A stretch of DNA of 64,000 bases from Mycobacterium paragordonae (GCF_003614435.1 NZ_CP025546.1:310001-374000); one strand, 5' to 3'; counted from the stretch's first letter, positions 1-10,299 are shown. A program made the numbers and translations. The notes: generated by a model from the letters alone, not told the origin.

Positions 1-1443
1 GTTGCGCTGCGCCGCGCCGGTATCGACGACCTGGTGATCATCGAAGCCGCCGACGGGGTCGGCGGGACCTGGCGGCGCAACACCTATCCCGGCGCGGCGT
101 GTGACATCCAGAGCCACCTCTATTCATTCTCGTTCGCGCCCAACAAGTCCTGGACACGTACCTACGCACGGCAGCCCGAGATACTGGCCTATCTCGAGTC
201 GGTGGTGGACGATTTCGACCTGGGTCGCCACCTCATGCTCGACACCATGGTGCGGTCGGCCCGCTGGGACGATGATGCCGGGCGGTGGAACCTGCAGCTA
301 GATCGGCACGGGCGTGTTCGGGATCTCGTGGTTGACGTAGTGGTTTGTGCCGCTGGGCTTTTCGGATCGCTACGACTTCCCGATATCGCAGGCTTGCCCG
401 AATTCAGCGGCACCGTGATGCATACGGCGCAGTGGAATCACGACGTTGACCTGACAGGCAAACGGCTGGCGGTGATCGGCACCGGGGCCAGCGGCGTCCA
501 GGTCATCCCCGAGCTCGCTAAGGTGGCCGGGCACCTCACTGTCTTCCAGCGGACACCGCCCTGGATGGTGCCCAAGGAGGACCGGCCCTACAGCGCAACG
601 GAATTGGCGCAGTTCCGGCGTAACCCGCTGGCTGCGCGCCGGAAGCGTTGGCAGATCTGGAAATTCCAGCACGACAACACCGCGACCATGGCCGATGACC
701 CTATCGTTGCCGCGCGATCGCAGTTCGCGACATCCTTCCTGGAACGTACCGTGCCCGACGAGCGGCTGCGCCGCGACCTGACGCCGGACTATCCGTTCCG
801 CTGCAAGCGTGTTTTGCTCGGTGACGATTTCTACCGGGCGCTGCAGCGGGACAACGTCACACTCGTGACCGATCCCGTCGAGCGGATGACGAAGACTTCG
901 GTCGTCACCGCCACGGGCGCCACGTTCGATGTCGATGCCGTGGTGCTGGCCACCGGATTCGAGACGTCGCACTACCTGTCCGGCATCGAGGTGGTGGGCG
1001 CCCAGGGACAGAACCTGCACGAGCGGTGGGGTGCAGACCCGACCGCCTACCTGGGCGTAGCGGTGTCAGGGTTCCCGAACTTCTTCATGCTCTACGGGCC
1101 CAACACCAACCAGGGCGGCAATTCCATCGTCTACATCTTGGAAGCGGGCGCCCGGCTGGTAGCCAGCGCGGTGTCCCGGATCGCCCGTCGTGGCGGACAC
1201 CTCGACGTGCGCCCCGAGGCGGAACAGCGCTACAACGACCGGCTGTCGGCGGACTTGGAACGCTCCATCTGGACGCGGTGCGACAGCTATTTCCGCTCGC
1301 CCACTGGCCGCGTCGTAACGCAGTGGCCGTACACCGAGTTGGAGTACGCACGGCGTACCTGGCGCGTCCGGCCCGGCGACTGGACGCACGACAGGGTCGC
1401 TCCGCCGAAAATTGCCGCAAGACGCTTGCTGAATCGGCCCTAA
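1..1443 (+). CDS. Baeyer-Villiger-type flavin monooxygenase (5' partial)
   Basis: The reading frame is open from base 1, so the true start and the first FAD-binding glycine motif lie outside the window; 480 residues are visible. The protein has GVGGTWRRNTYPGAACD near its N-terminus, the BVMO-type signature FSGTVMHTAQW (F-x-G-x3-H-x3-W), a second Rossmann motif GTGASGVQVIPELA and the family stretch FQRTPPWMVP. Known family members use FAD and NADPH to insert oxygen into ketones or hydroxylate other substrates; the substrate here is unknown. The next gene, a PE_PGRS, is 99 bases downstream and probably separately transcribed. Family assignment is firm, specific reaction is not. Confidence 0.88.
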   Translation, partial: VALRRAGIDDLVIIEAADGVGGTWRRNTYPGAACDIQSHLYSFSFAPNKSWTRTYARQPEILAYLESVVDDFDLGRHLMLDTMVRSARWDDDAGRWNLQLDRHGRVRDLVVDVVVCAAGLFGSLRLPDIAGLPEFSGTVMHTAQWNHDVDLTGKRLAVIGTGASGVQVIPELAKVAGHLTVFQRTPPWMVPKEDRPYSATELAQFRRNPLAARRKRWQIWKFQHDNTATMADDPIVAARSQFATSFLERTVPDERLRRDLTPDYPFRCKRVLLGDDFYRALQRDNVTLVTDPVERMTKTSVVTATGATFDVDAVVLATGFETSHYLSGIEVVGAQGQNLHERWGADPTAYLGVAVSGFPNFFMLYGPNTNQGGNSIVYILEAGARLVASAVSRIARRGGHLDVRPEAEQRYNDRLSADLERSIWTRCDSYFRSPTGRVVTQWPYTELEYARRTWRVRPGDWTHDRVAPPKIAARRLLNRP

Positions 1444-1446
1444 ACT

Positions 1447-1520
1447 ATCAACTGATTGATTATTTGCCGAAAACGCTGCCTGATGCCGCGAACCGTGCAT
1501 ACGATCAATTGATTGATTAT
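1447..1520. promoter_or_regulatory. Paired 17-bp direct repeats in the PE_PGRS upstream region
   Basis: Two copies of ATCAAYTGATTGATTAT lie at 1447-1463 and 1504-1520. They differ at one base and start 57 bases apart in an unusually AT-rich gap. The second copy contains the perfect 10-bp palindrome ATCAATTGAT. Paired sites of this kind suit a dimeric repressor such as TetR or MarR, but no regulator can be named. Confidence 0.5.
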
Positions 1521-1542
1521 ATAGCTGGCTGGAAGGTCTCAG

Positions 1543-3327
1543 ATGTCATACCTGGCGGCAGTGCCGGAATTGTTGTCCTCAGCGGCGACGGAGTTGGCAG
1601 GCATCGGCTCGACGCTGACCGCCGCCAACGCCGCGGCGGCGCTTCCGACGAGCACGATCCTGGCCGCGGCCGAAGACGAGGTGTCGGCGGCCATTGCCGC
1701 GTTGTTTGCCGGTCACGCCCGTGAGTACCAGGCCCTGAACAGTCAGGTCGAGACTTTTCAGCAGCAGTTTGTCCGGCTCCTGACGTCCGGTGCGGCCTCT
1801 TACGCCGCGGCTGAGGTGGCCAACGCCAACCCGCTCGACCAGGCGCTCAACCTGATCAACACGCCTTCCCGGACGCTCACCGGCCGTCCGCTGATCGGCA
1901 ACGGCGCCGACGGACTGGCCGGCACGGGTCAGGACGGTGGCGCCGGCGGACTGCTGTACGGCAACGGCGGCAAGGGCGGGTCAGGGGCGAGCGGTCAGGC
2001 CGGTGGCAACGGCGGCAGCGCCGGACTGATCGGCAATGGCGGTGCGGGGGGCCAGGGTGGTGCCGGAATCGATGCCACCAGGCCGGCGCCCGCGGGCGGC
2101 CGGGGCGGCAACGGCGGGTTGCTGGCCGGTAACGGCGGTGCCGGTGGCGTGGGCGGCGCGGGCGCGATCGGTGGTGTCGGCGGTGCCGGGGGACACGCCG
2201 GACTGATGGGCGACGGCGGCAACGGCGGCACTGGCGGATCCGGTCAGACACCGGGTGCGGGCGGCGCCGGTGGTTCCGGCGGGCAACTCGCCGGCCACGA
2301 CGGAGCGGAGGGCGCGACGGGCACGAAGCTCAGCGCCCCGAGCAACCCCGGTACTCCGACCGATCCGGGGACGCCGACGGACCCGGGTACTCCGACCAAC
2401 CCGGGTACCCCCACGGACCCGGGTAACCCCACGGACCCGGGCAACCCGTCCAACCCATCTGGCCAGAACGCGGTGGATGCGGCCCGCGACGGCAAGATCA
2501 GCTCGTCCAACGGAGGGACCATCACCGACGGCAACCTCAAGGAGATCTCGGGCGTCGACGCCGGTATCAACAATCCCAATGTCTACTGGGTGCACAACGA
2601 TTCCGGAGACACCGCCCGCATCTTCGCCGTGGACGCCAAGACCGGTCAGACCTTGGCGACCTACAAGCTCAGTGGCGCAACGGCCAGCGACTGGGAGGAC
2701 ATCGAGGTCGCCAAGGGCCCGGACGGCAAGTCCTACATCTACGTCGGGGACATCGGGGACAACGGCCTGTCGCGCAGTAACGTCACGGTCTACCGGGTGC
2801 CGGAGCCGATCGTCACCGGCACCGCCGCCAATCCGACCAACGGCTCGCTGTCCGGCGTTGAACAGCTTCGACTGCAGTATCCGGGCGGCGAGAAGATCAA
2901 CTCCGAGGCGCTGGCGGTCGACCCGAACACACACAACCTCATGGTCATCGAGAAGACCAGCGGCAATGTCTCCCGAGTGTTCTCCACTCCGGACAGCGGA
3001 TGGACCAGCGCCGGCAGCAGCAGCACGCCGACGCAGTGGAATCAAGTTGCCACCCTTGACATGTCACACTCCGGGTCGAAACTGATCACCAGCGCCGACT
3101 TCTCACCGGACGGCTCGCAGCTCGCGGTACGCACGTACCGCGATGTCCTGCTCTGGGATCGCGCCCCGGGCACCAGTGCCTGGTCGCCGTTCAGCCAGCA
3201 GCCGGTCGACGGGCCGGTTGTCAGCGAAACGCAAGGTGAAGCGATCGCCTTCCACCCCGATGGACAGGGCTACGTGACGGTCAGTGAGGGCACCGGCCAG
3301 ACGTTGCACGAGTACAACATCCGCTGA
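1543..3327 (+). CDS. PE_PGRS protein with a C-terminal propeller-like domain
   Basis: The 594-residue product has four parts. Residues 1-100 are a PE domain with the Y87-x3-E91 secretion signature of ESX substrates. Residues about 118-252 are glycine-rich PGRS (GGAGG, GNGG). Residues about 268-306 are a proline linker of repeating [12 protein letters not shown] units. From about 310 a non-repetitive domain contains [23 protein letters not shown] and [11 protein letters not shown], motifs that look like a secreted beta-propeller or esterase-like fold. PE_PGRS proteins are exported by ESX-5 to the cell surface. Most end in the PGRS region, so the folded tail is the functional clue, but its activity is unknown. 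Confidence 0.9.
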   Translation: MSYLAAVPELLSSAATELAGIGSTLTAANAAAALPTSTILAAAEDEVSAAIAALFAGHAREYQALNSQVETFQQQFVRLLTSGAASYAAAEVANANPLDQALNLINTPSRTLTGRPLIGNGADGLAGTGQDGGAGGLLYGNGGKGGSGASGQAGGNGGSAGLIGNGGAGGQGGAGIDATRPAPAGGRGGNGGLLAGNGGAGGVGGAGAIGGVGGAGGHAGLMGDGGNGGTGGSGQTPGAGGAGGSGGQLAGHDGAEGATGTKLSAPSNPGTPTDPGTPTDPGTPTNPGTPTDPGNPTDPGNPSNPSGQNAVDAARDGKISSSNGGTITDGNLKEISGVDAGINNPNVYWVHNDSGDTARIFAVDAKTGQTLATYKLSGATASDWEDIEVAKGPDGKSYIYVGDIGDNGLSRSNVTVYRVPEPIVTGTAANPTNGSLSGVEQLRLQYPGGEKINSEALAVDPNTHNLMVIEKTSGNVSRVFSTPDSGWTSAGSSSTPTQWNQVATLDMSHSGSKLITSADFSPDGSQLAVRTYRDVLLWDRAPGTSAWSPFSQQPVDGPVVSETQGEAIAFHPDGQGYVTVSEGTGQTLHEYNIR

Positions 3328-3388
3328 TCGTTCGGTGTGAGCAGGCGTGCTGAACGCTTCACCGCTCACCAGACGAAGGGCTGAGGAC

Positions 3389-3420
3389 AAAGGGCAGCCG
3401 GCGGCGCCGCCTTTATCTTC
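3389..3420 (+). terminator. Possible weak terminator after the PE_PGRS gene
   Basis: A GC-rich self-complementary core (GGCGGCGCCGCC) is followed by TTTATCTT, about 70 bases after the PE_PGRS stop. The stem has little loop and the T-run is interrupted, so this is only a candidate. Confidence 0.3.
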
Positions 3421-3491
3421 TGCCTGATTCTCACCGCTGCCGTGGACCGGCCGGATCGTTAGCATCGACGAATTGCCCGTCGACCGTACGA

Positions 3492-4556
3492 GTGGGGATC
3501 GCTGTGAGTGGCCGTCTGCGTTGGCTTGGCCGAGTGCCCTGGCTCAACGTGCTCGGTATTGCCGCAATCGTTTTCGCGGCGACCGCGATCGTGGTGAAGA
3601 ACCTGCCCGAGGACCGGTCGAACCAGATCCTCAACGTCTCCTACGACCCGACCCGTGAGTTGTACGCGGCGATCGACCACGCTTTCACCGCCCAGTACGG
3701 AAACAGATTGGCAGTCAAGCAGTCTCACGGCGGGTCGGGCCGGCAGGCGCGCAGCGTGGTGGACGGGTCGCAGCGGGCCGACGTGGTGTCGCTGGCGCTG
3801 ATCAGCGACATCGACACGCTGGCGAAACGCCTACTCCTGCCGACCGATTGGCGCCAACGGTTGCCCAACAACTCGGTCCCTTACACCTCGACGATCGTGT
3901 TCCTGGTCCGCAAGGGCAACCCCAAAGGCATCCGCGACTGGCCCGACTTGGTGAACCGCGATGTCGCCATCGTTTCGCCCAACCCGCGCACGTCGGGCAA
4001 CGGTCAACTCAGCGTGCTGGCCGCCTGGGGTTCGGTCACCACCCGCGGCGGCAGCCCAGAACAGGCGAGCAGCTATGTGCGGGCACTGCTTCAGCATGTG
4101 GCGGTCGCTGATGCCGGAGCGCGGGGGGCCGGGGTTAGCTTCGCCGTCCAGCGGGTCGGCGACGTGCAACTCACATGGGAGAACGAGGCACTGCGCGAGG
4201 TCGCTGCCAACAAGGACGAACTCGAGATCGTCTACCCGCCGGTCAGCATCCTGGCCGAACCCGCGGTGGCGTGGGTCGACGCAAACCTCACCGATCCAAA
4301 TGTGGCGACGTATGCGAAGGACTACCTGCGCTATCTGTTCACCGACGCCGCACAGGAAGTGATCGCTCAGTACGGCTACCGGCCGTTCCGGCCCGAGGTT
4401 GCCGCGCGGCATGCCGACCGACTCCCGCCGTTGGCGCTGTTCCCGGTCAGCGCCGTCGCCCGCGATTGGACCGACGCCCGCGAGAAGTTCTTCGGCGACA
4501 ACGGAATTCTGGACAACCTGACGGCGCCACCGGTCGCCGCGGCGCCGGCGACATAG
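3492..4556 (+). CDS. Sulfate-type periplasmic substrate-binding protein, membrane-anchored
   Basis: The 354-residue product resembles ABC sulfate-binding proteins (Sbp/CysP): [33 protein letters not shown] and NPRTSGNG are family landmarks for oxyanion binding. An N-terminal hydrophobic stretch (about residues 13-35) has no lipobox cysteine, so it is probably an uncleaved anchor or signal. A second GTG 12 bases downstream is an alternative start. Unusually, it is followed after 10 bases by a SulP permease gene rather than ABC permease and ATPase genes, so it may deliver sulfate or another oxyanion to that transporter. Family is clear, ligand is inferred. Confidence 0.85.
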   Translation: MGIAVSGRLRWLGRVPWLNVLGIAAIVFAATAIVVKNLPEDRSNQILNVSYDPTRELYAAIDHAFTAQYGNRLAVKQSHGGSGRQARSVVDGSQRADVVSLALISDIDTLAKRLLLPTDWRQRLPNNSVPYTSTIVFLVRKGNPKGIRDWPDLVNRDVAIVSPNPRTSGNGQLSVLAAWGSVTTRGGSPEQASSYVRALLQHVAVADAGARGAGVSFAVQRVGDVQLTWENEALREVAANKDELEIVYPPVSILAEPAVAWVDANLTDPNVATYAKDYLRYLFTDAAQEVIAQYGYRPFRPEVAARHADRLPPLALFPVSAVARDWTDAREKFFGDNGILDNLTAPPVAAAPAT

Positions 4557-4566
4557 AGGCAGGCGC

Positions 4567-6312
4567 GTGGGTCAACTATTTCAGTACGGCTGGATCAAAG
4601 GTCGCGCCGATCTCATCGCCGGACTCACCGTCGCGGCAATCTCGTTTCCGCAAGCGATCGCCTACGCGCTGATCGCCGGCGTGGACCCGAAGTTCGGCGT
4701 CTACTCGGCCATCGTGGTGACGACGATCGCGTCGATCTTCGGGTCTTCCTCGCATCTGATCAACGGGCCGACGAGCGCCATTTCACTGCTGGTCTTCACC
4801 GCCCTGGCATTCATCGACCCGGAGAACATCGGGCAGCTCTATCAGGCGCTGTTCCTGCTCGGGGTGTTGGTGGGGGCGTTCCAGATCGTCATCGCGGTCT
4901 TCCGGCTGGGCAACCTGACCCGTTATATCTCGGAATCGGTCATCATCGGGTTCATGGCGGCCGCAGCCTTCCTTTTGGCGATCGGGCAGCTTGGTAATGC
5001 GTTAGGGGTCAAGGACAAAGGCAACGGCCATATGCAGGTGCTGCGGCGCGTCTGGCTGACGCTGTTCCACGGTGACGCGATCAATTACCGCGCGGTGATC
5101 ATCAGCGCCGCCGCCGTGGTGCTCGCCGTTGTGTTCCGGAAAGCCGTGCAGCGCTTCGGGTTGCCGCAGATCGACATGCTAGCCGTGCTGATCGTCACGG
5201 CCCTGATCGCGTACCTGGCCGGCTGGTCGGTGCCCGGCGTCGGAGGCCGCACCGCGGTGTCGGTCGCGGCCAAGGTGCCGCGCAGTCTGCCGACCCCGCA
5301 CATCCCGGACGTCAACACGGCGTGGTTGCCGGAACTGTCGACGGGAGCGTTGGCCATTGCGTTCGTCGGCATTATCGAAGCCCTGTCGATCGCCAAAGCC
5401 ATTGCGCACCAGACCCAGCAGAAGCTCGACTACAACCGGCAGATCATGGCCGAGGGGCTGGCCAACCTCGGTGGCGGATTCTTCCAGAGTCTGCCTGGAT
5501 CGGGGTCGTTGTCGCGATCGGCGATCAACTTTCAGTCCGGCGCCAAGACGCGATTCTCCGGGATCGTCTCGGCCGCAACGGTTGCCGTGGCGCTACTGCT
5601 GTTCGCGCCATTGCTGCGCTACGTGCCGCAGCCTGCGCTGGCTGGCCTGCTGCTGGTGATCGCGGCACGACTCGTCGACTTCAAGCGACTGATCTACACG
5701 CTGAAGGCGTCACGGTATGACGCGGGACTGGTGATCGTCACGGCCCTGACGGGGATCGCCATCGACCTGGACAAGGCCGTGCTGCTGGGCGTGATTCTGT
5801 CGATCCTGCTGTTCGTCCCGCGCGCGGCCAAACTCAAGGCGACCGAACTCGTCGTCACCCCCGAACGTGTGGTTCGCGAACGTGTCCGGGGTGACCTACC
5901 GGATGCCAGCACGGTCATCTACGACTTGGAAGGCGAGCTGTTCTTCGGGGCGGCACCTGAATTGGACCGACACCTCGCGGACCTGACTGACCGGATCGGG
6001 GCGGAGGATCAGGGCAAGATCGTGATCCTGCGGCTTAAACGGGTGCGGCACCCGGATGTGGTGTGCATCGAGCGCATCGAGCACTTCCTGCGCGAACTCA
6101 CCGACCGCGGCGTCACTGTTCTACTGGCCGGACTGCGCCCCGACGCCGCCGCGATCCTGAAGAATGTCGGCTTCCAGAGTTGGTTCCCCGCCGAGCACGT
6201 CTTTCCCGAGGAGGACCGGGAGTTCTCGGCGACCCTCAAAGCTGTGCGCTATGCCCATGCCAAGGCGGCAGACCGGCCCGCGACGCAGGCTGATCTCTAC
6301 TACCTGGTCTGA
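4567..6312 (+). CDS. SulP/SLC26 family anion permease with STAS domain
   Basis: This 581-residue membrane protein begins WIKGRADLIAGLTVAAISFP, the typical SulP entry helix, and has the family motif INGPTSAISLL and multiple membrane spans up to about residue 420. A cytosolic STAS domain follows (about 440-560, VIYDLEGELFFGAAPEL and a later LRLKRVRHPD stretch). SulP proteins move sulfate, bicarbonate or other anions with H+ or Na+. The GTG start lies 10 bases after the binding-protein gene, so the two form an operon. The gene converges on an SDR gene with only four bases between the stops. Confidence 0.92.
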   Translation: MGQLFQYGWIKGRADLIAGLTVAAISFPQAIAYALIAGVDPKFGVYSAIVVTTIASIFGSSSHLINGPTSAISLLVFTALAFIDPENIGQLYQALFLLGVLVGAFQIVIAVFRLGNLTRYISESVIIGFMAAAAFLLAIGQLGNALGVKDKGNGHMQVLRRVWLTLFHGDAINYRAVIISAAAVVLAVVFRKAVQRFGLPQIDMLAVLIVTALIAYLAGWSVPGVGGRTAVSVAAKVPRSLPTPHIPDVNTAWLPELSTGALAIAFVGIIEALSIAKAIAHQTQQKLDYNRQIMAEGLANLGGGFFQSLPGSGSLSRSAINFQSGAKTRFSGIVSAATVAVALLLFAPLLRYVPQPALAGLLLVIAARLVDFKRLIYTLKASRYDAGLVIVTALTGIAIDLDKAVLLGVILSILLFVPRAAKLKATELVVTPERVVRERVRGDLPDASTVIYDLEGELFFGAAPELDRHLADLTDRIGAEDQGKIVILRLKRVRHPDVVCIERIEHFLRELTDRGVTVLLAGLRPDAAAILKNVGFQSWFPAEHVFPEEDREFSATLKAVRYAHAKAADRPATQADLYYLV

Positions 6313-6316
6313 GAAC

Positions 6317-7138
6317 TCACGGCGTGCCCGCTTTCAGGGCGGCGACGACACCGCCGTCCACCAGCAGGTCGGTGCCGGTGATGAACGAGGCATCGCTGCC
6401 GAGCAGAAACGCGGCCGCCGCGGCGATGTCGTCGGGGGTGCCGATGCGGCCGGTGCCGGACATCGCGATCATCGCCCGCATCCCGTCGCCGACGGGTGAG
6501 GCGAGTTCCTGCTGGCCCATCGGCGTGGAGATGATGCCCGGGCTGATCGAGTTGATCCGGGCACCGCGGGCGCCCCACTGCGCGCTCGCGGCGCGAACAC
6601 GAATCAGGTTGGCCTGCTTGGCGATCGGGTAGGCAAAGTTCGGTTCGCTGACGGTGTTGACGAAATCCAGTGCGAGCAGTTCCTCGGGTGGATTGTGCGC
6701 CAGTGCCTTTTCCTGTTCGGCGGACAAGGGCGGGAACAAGTGCCCCGCCATGCTGGCGATGACGACGCCCGCGCCGCCGGGGGCGATCACTTCGCCGAAT
6801 TCTCGCAATACCAGTGCGACGCCGACCAGGTCGACGGCGAGGATCGCCTCCGCCGGGGCTTGGGCGGGGGAGAGTCCGGCGGTGTGGGCCAGTTGGGTCA
6901 TGCTTCCCAGCGAGCCGGCGAAACCGGCCAGCGCGTGCACCGACTCGGGTGAGGAGACGTCGACCGTCTGACGCTCGACGTCGTAGCCGTCCGCGGACAG
7001 GGATTCCGCCACCGAGGTCAGCACCTGCTCGTTGTTGTCGGCCAGCAGCACCGTCTTCGACGAACCCAGCCGCCGGGCGATCGCCTGTCCCATACCGCCG
7101 ACACCGATCACCGTCAGCACTTCGCGGTACACCGTCAT
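6317..7138 (-). CDS. SDR family oxidoreductase
   Basis: A 273-residue short-chain dehydrogenase beginning MTVYREVLTVIGVGGMGQAIAR; the cofactor motif is the shorter GVGGMG form instead of TGxxxGIG. The usual active-site Tyr-x3-Lys appears as YPIAKQANLIR, and the C-terminal INSISPGIISTPMG and FITGTDLLVDGG segments are typical. The ATG overlaps the stop of the upstream cyclase/AAA gene by four bases (ATGA), so the two are translationally coupled and this enzyme is probably a target or partner of that regulator. Substrate unknown. Confidence 0.87.
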   Translation of the reverse strand: MTVYREVLTVIGVGGMGQAIARRLGSSKTVLLADNNEQVLTSVAESLSADGYDVERQTVDVSSPESVHALAGFAGSLGSMTQLAHTAGLSPAQAPAEAILAVDLVGVALVLREFGEVIAPGGAGVVIASMAGHLFPPLSAEQEKALAHNPPEELLALDFVNTVSEPNFAYPIAKQANLIRVRAASAQWGARGARINSISPGIISTPMGQQELASPVGDGMRAMIAMSGTGRIGTPDDIAAAAAFLLGSDASFITGTDLLVDGGVVAALKAGTP

Positions 7139-10100
7139 TCCATCTCCTCTGCCCAGGCGATATGTCCTTCGAAGCCATAAGAATTCGCCATCTGACGGTA
7201 GCGGTCTCGATATGCTCGGTACGCTGCGCCCTCGCCGAGCGCGTTCGCCAGCAACGCCCGCATGCGCAACAACCAGATTCGGTTGATGACGAATCCCGGC
7301 TCGGTCGGTACCGCCGCCAGACGCTCGATGGCCGCCTGCGCCTCCTGGATGTCGGAGGGCATTCCTCTGCCCAACAGAGCCTCCACGAGGGCCGCGACCG
7401 CAGCGGCGCGAGTGAGCACTGCACCCGAGGCGTGTTCCGACTCTACGGCGTTGCGAGAACATTCGATTGCATTGTCGAGATCACCGACGCGGATCTTCTG
7501 ATGGGCATTGTGGGTGTCGATGAACCCGATGATCGCCATCGTAAAGCGCTCTCGCACTGCTGCTTCGCGGGCCGCTGCAAGCAATGCGATGCCCTCGCCG
7601 CGGTCTTGATCGCCTTGCATCAACAGTGTCAGGCCGCGCAGGTATCGAGCACAGGCAAGGGTGAAATCGTCACCGGATCGCTCCGCCATCTCCAAGATCA
7701 CAGTTGTCTCATGCAGGTCTTCGATGTTTGGCCGCCACGTTTCGTTCACTGCGAGTGAGTATTTGAAAACCAGCACCACAGCGCGCAAGGTCACGTCGAA
7801 TGCCCGGACCATCTCCGCAGACCGATCCACATCGGCCCGCCATCCTGGATCGCCGAGGCAACATCGCGCACACCCTCGCAACATCATGGCGCCGGCCAGC
7901 GGGGAACTGAGGATCAGATTGCCCATCGTCGCGTCACCGTCCGCCAAGTCAATTGCACGCTGCGACAGGCGCAATGACTCAGCCGCATCATCACACTGAA
8001 GCTTGGCGACGGAGGCTGCATAGAGGAGTGCAACGGTCAGGGCCGGATCTCCAATCGCCTCCAGTAGATCGACGAGTTCGGATGCCCAGTGCGATGCCTC
8101 CTGATATCGGGCGTGAACGGTCAAAGCCGACACCCAACCCGCCGTTCCCATGGCTAGAGAAACTTTGTCGTCAGCAGCGCCGGCCAGGGCGCACAATTCT
8201 TCGAAGCCGGTGTCCTCCATGCTGCCACCGGCGATCCATGCGCTGATGCACAGGAGGGTGCGTGGAGCGATACGCATCGATAGGCGTTGCTCATCCGTGT
8301 CCGGCAACCGGTCGGCAACGTCGCGCGCGTGCCGCCAACTGGCTCGCGCCGCGCTGAGATCGCGGTGAGTCAGCCAGGTCCCGGCGCGCATGTGCCAGCC
8401 GAACGCAGGGTGGAGATCCCCTGCTGCTGTGAGATGTTCGGCGATCAGCGGGGCGTTCTCGTCGGGTGCGCCGAGGCGCTCGATTGTGGCTGCCAATTTC
8501 CGATGCTGTTCGGCGCGGTCGGCCCGCAGTTGTGACTCGTAGGCGACCGCACGAATCAGCGGATGCCGGAACGCATATTCCGCTCGCGGAGCGAAACTCA
8601 CCTGATCGATCAACTCAGCCATGACCAACTCGGGCACCACCGGTTCGATCCCCAGCGCGGTCACCAACTCGGTGGTGAAACGCGAACCGATGACTGCCGC
8701 GGCGCTCAGTGTGCGTTTGGCCGACGAGCTCAGACGGTCGACGCGCGCCGCGATCACCGCCTGCAGTGTCGCCGGCACACTGATGTCCGCAATCTCAGCG
8801 GCGAGTCGATACCCTCCCTGCGTGCCGCGGATCTTCCCGCGTTCAGCCAGGTCGCGCACGAGCTCTTCGGCGAAGAACGGGTTACCCGAGGCGCGTTCGG
8901 CTATGACCTCGATCAGCGGCTGTACGGAGGAGTCCGTCCCCAGCAGCCCGCCGATCAACGATGCGGTTTGTACGGCGCTGAGCGGCCGCAACGCAATCGT
9001 CTGCATGCCTGCGACTTTGGTGAGCGCGCCGTGGTATTCGGGACGATAGGTGATCAGGACGATCGACGGGGTCTGCGGGATTACCGCCAGGAAGTCAACC
9101 AGCATCGACTCGCTGACCTCGTCGATCCAGTGGACGTCTTCGATCACGTACAAGACCGGCTCGTCGCGGGCCAGCGACGCCGCATTGACCAGTGCCGTCA
9201 GGCGCCGCCGGCGGGCGTCGGCCTCGATGGGCGGCAGGGCGACGTCGGGGTCCGCTATTCCGAGTAGATCGTCAAGCAGCACAAGGTCTTCGGGATCGGC
9301 GCCGCCGATGAGGGTGCGAATCCGGGCACGGGCCGCGGCGTCGTCGAGGTCGTCGACCGCCAGCCCGGCCCGCAACAGGCGACTGACGGCATGGAATGGC
9401 AGGTCGCTGGTATGGGATTCGCAGCTGGTGGTGAAGACGGCCACGCCGCGGCCGCCCGCGTACGCCGCGGTTTCACGCACAATGCGGCTCTTGCCGATTC
9501 CCGCGGGGCCCAGCACACCGATCACACAACCGGCTCCGGCGATAGCCTCTTCGAGAATTCCGTTGAGAGTGTTGAGTTCCCAGGTGCGCCCGACCAGCTG
9601 CGGGTCACTGCGTCGGTGATGATCGTGTGTTGTTGCGAGCAGTCGCCGTGCGGGCACCGGGTCGGTTGCGCCTTTGATGCGCACCAGTTCCTGCTCGCCC
9701 AGCACGGTCGCGTCTTCGACCAGTCGAGCGGTCGATTCGCTCAGGATGACACCACCGGGCGGAGCCACCGACTCCATCCGCTGTGCCATGCCGACCTGCT
9801 CGCCGATCGCGGTGTAACCCAAAGCGCCGGAACCGACTTCACCGGCGATCACCTGTCCGGAATTCAGCCCGACCCGTAGCTCCAGCCGAACGCCGTCCCG
9901 CTCGGCCACCTGCGGTGCCAGCCGCCGGGCCTCGTCCTGAATTCCCAACGCCGCCAGGCAAGCCCGAAAAGCATGATCCTCCAACGCCACCGGAGCACCG
10001 AAAACCGCCATGATGCCGTCACCGGTGAACTTGTCCACCGTGCCGGCAAACCGCCGCACTACCGCCGCCGCGGCCGTCACGACTTCGGTCATGATCTCCC

Positions 10101-10299
10101 GCAACCGCTCCGGGCCGACAGCGGCGGCGATATCCATCGAATGCACGACATCGGCGAACAACACCGTCACGTGCTTGAACTCCGCGGGCGACGCGGGCAC
10201 TGCCGGCGATGTAATCGCAGTTCCGCATTCGTCGCAGAACTTCGCCGCAGCGCGCAATCCGGTACCACACGTCACGCACGCGTTCGCCGCGTTCGTCAT
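7135..10299 (-). CDS. Zinc-ribbon/class III cyclase/AAA ATPase signalling protein
   Basis: The 1054-residue product begins MTNAANACVTCGTG with a CxxC...CxxC zinc ribbon, followed by a class III nucleotide cyclase domain (about 40-200: VLFADVVHS, DKFTGDGIMAVFG). An AAA/STAND ATPase follows (Walker A GPAGIGKSR, Walker B VLYVIEDVHWID), then an alpha-helical, TPR-like half. The metal-binding aspartates and the substrate lysine are present, but where active cyclases have N-x3-R the sequence reads VGMAQRMES, so catalysis may be weak. The ATG at 10299 is chosen because the ribbon begins there. The gene ends in a four-base overlap with an SDR gene. Such mycobacterial proteins are thought to be regulators; the effector is unknown. 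Confidence 0.85.
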   Translation of the reverse strand: MTNAANACVTCGTGLRAAAKFCDECGTAITSPAVPASPAEFKHVTVLFADVVHSMDIAAAVGPERLREIMTEVVTAAAAVVRRFAGTVDKFTGDGIMAVFGAPVALEDHAFRACLAALGIQDEARRLAPQVAERDGVRLELRVGLNSGQVIAGEVGSGALGYTAIGEQVGMAQRMESVAPPGGVILSESTARLVEDATVLGEQELVRIKGATDPVPARRLLATTHDHHRRSDPQLVGRTWELNTLNGILEEAIAGAGCVIGVLGPAGIGKSRIVRETAAYAGGRGVAVFTTSCESHTSDLPFHAVSRLLRAGLAVDDLDDAAARARIRTLIGGADPEDLVLLDDLLGIADPDVALPPIEADARRRRLTALVNAASLARDEPVLYVIEDVHWIDEVSESMLVDFLAVIPQTPSIVLITYRPEYHGALTKVAGMQTIALRPLSAVQTASLIGGLLGTDSSVQPLIEVIAERASGNPFFAEELVRDLAERGKIRGTQGGYRLAAEIADISVPATLQAVIAARVDRLSSSAKRTLSAAAVIGSRFTTELVTALGIEPVVPELVMAELIDQVSFAPRAEYAFRHPLIRAVAYESQLRADRAEQHRKLAATIERLGAPDENAPLIAEHLTAAGDLHPAFGWHMRAGTWLTHRDLSAARASWRHARDVADRLPDTDEQRLSMRIAPRTLLCISAWIAGGSMEDTGFEELCALAGAADDKVSLAMGTAGWVSALTVHARYQEASHWASELVDLLEAIGDPALTVALLYAASVAKLQCDDAAESLRLSQRAIDLADGDATMGNLILSSPLAGAMMLRGCARCCLGDPGWRADVDRSAEMVRAFDVTLRAVVLVFKYSLAVNETWRPNIEDLHETTVILEMAERSGDDFTLACARYLRGLTLLMQGDQDRGEGIALLAAAREAAVRERFTMAIIGFIDTHNAHQKIRVGDLDNAIECSRNAVESEHASGAVLTRAAAVAALVEALLGRGMPSDIQEAQAAIERLAAVPTEPGFVINRIWLLRMRALLANALGEGAAYRAYRDRYRQMANSYGFEGHIAWAEEME

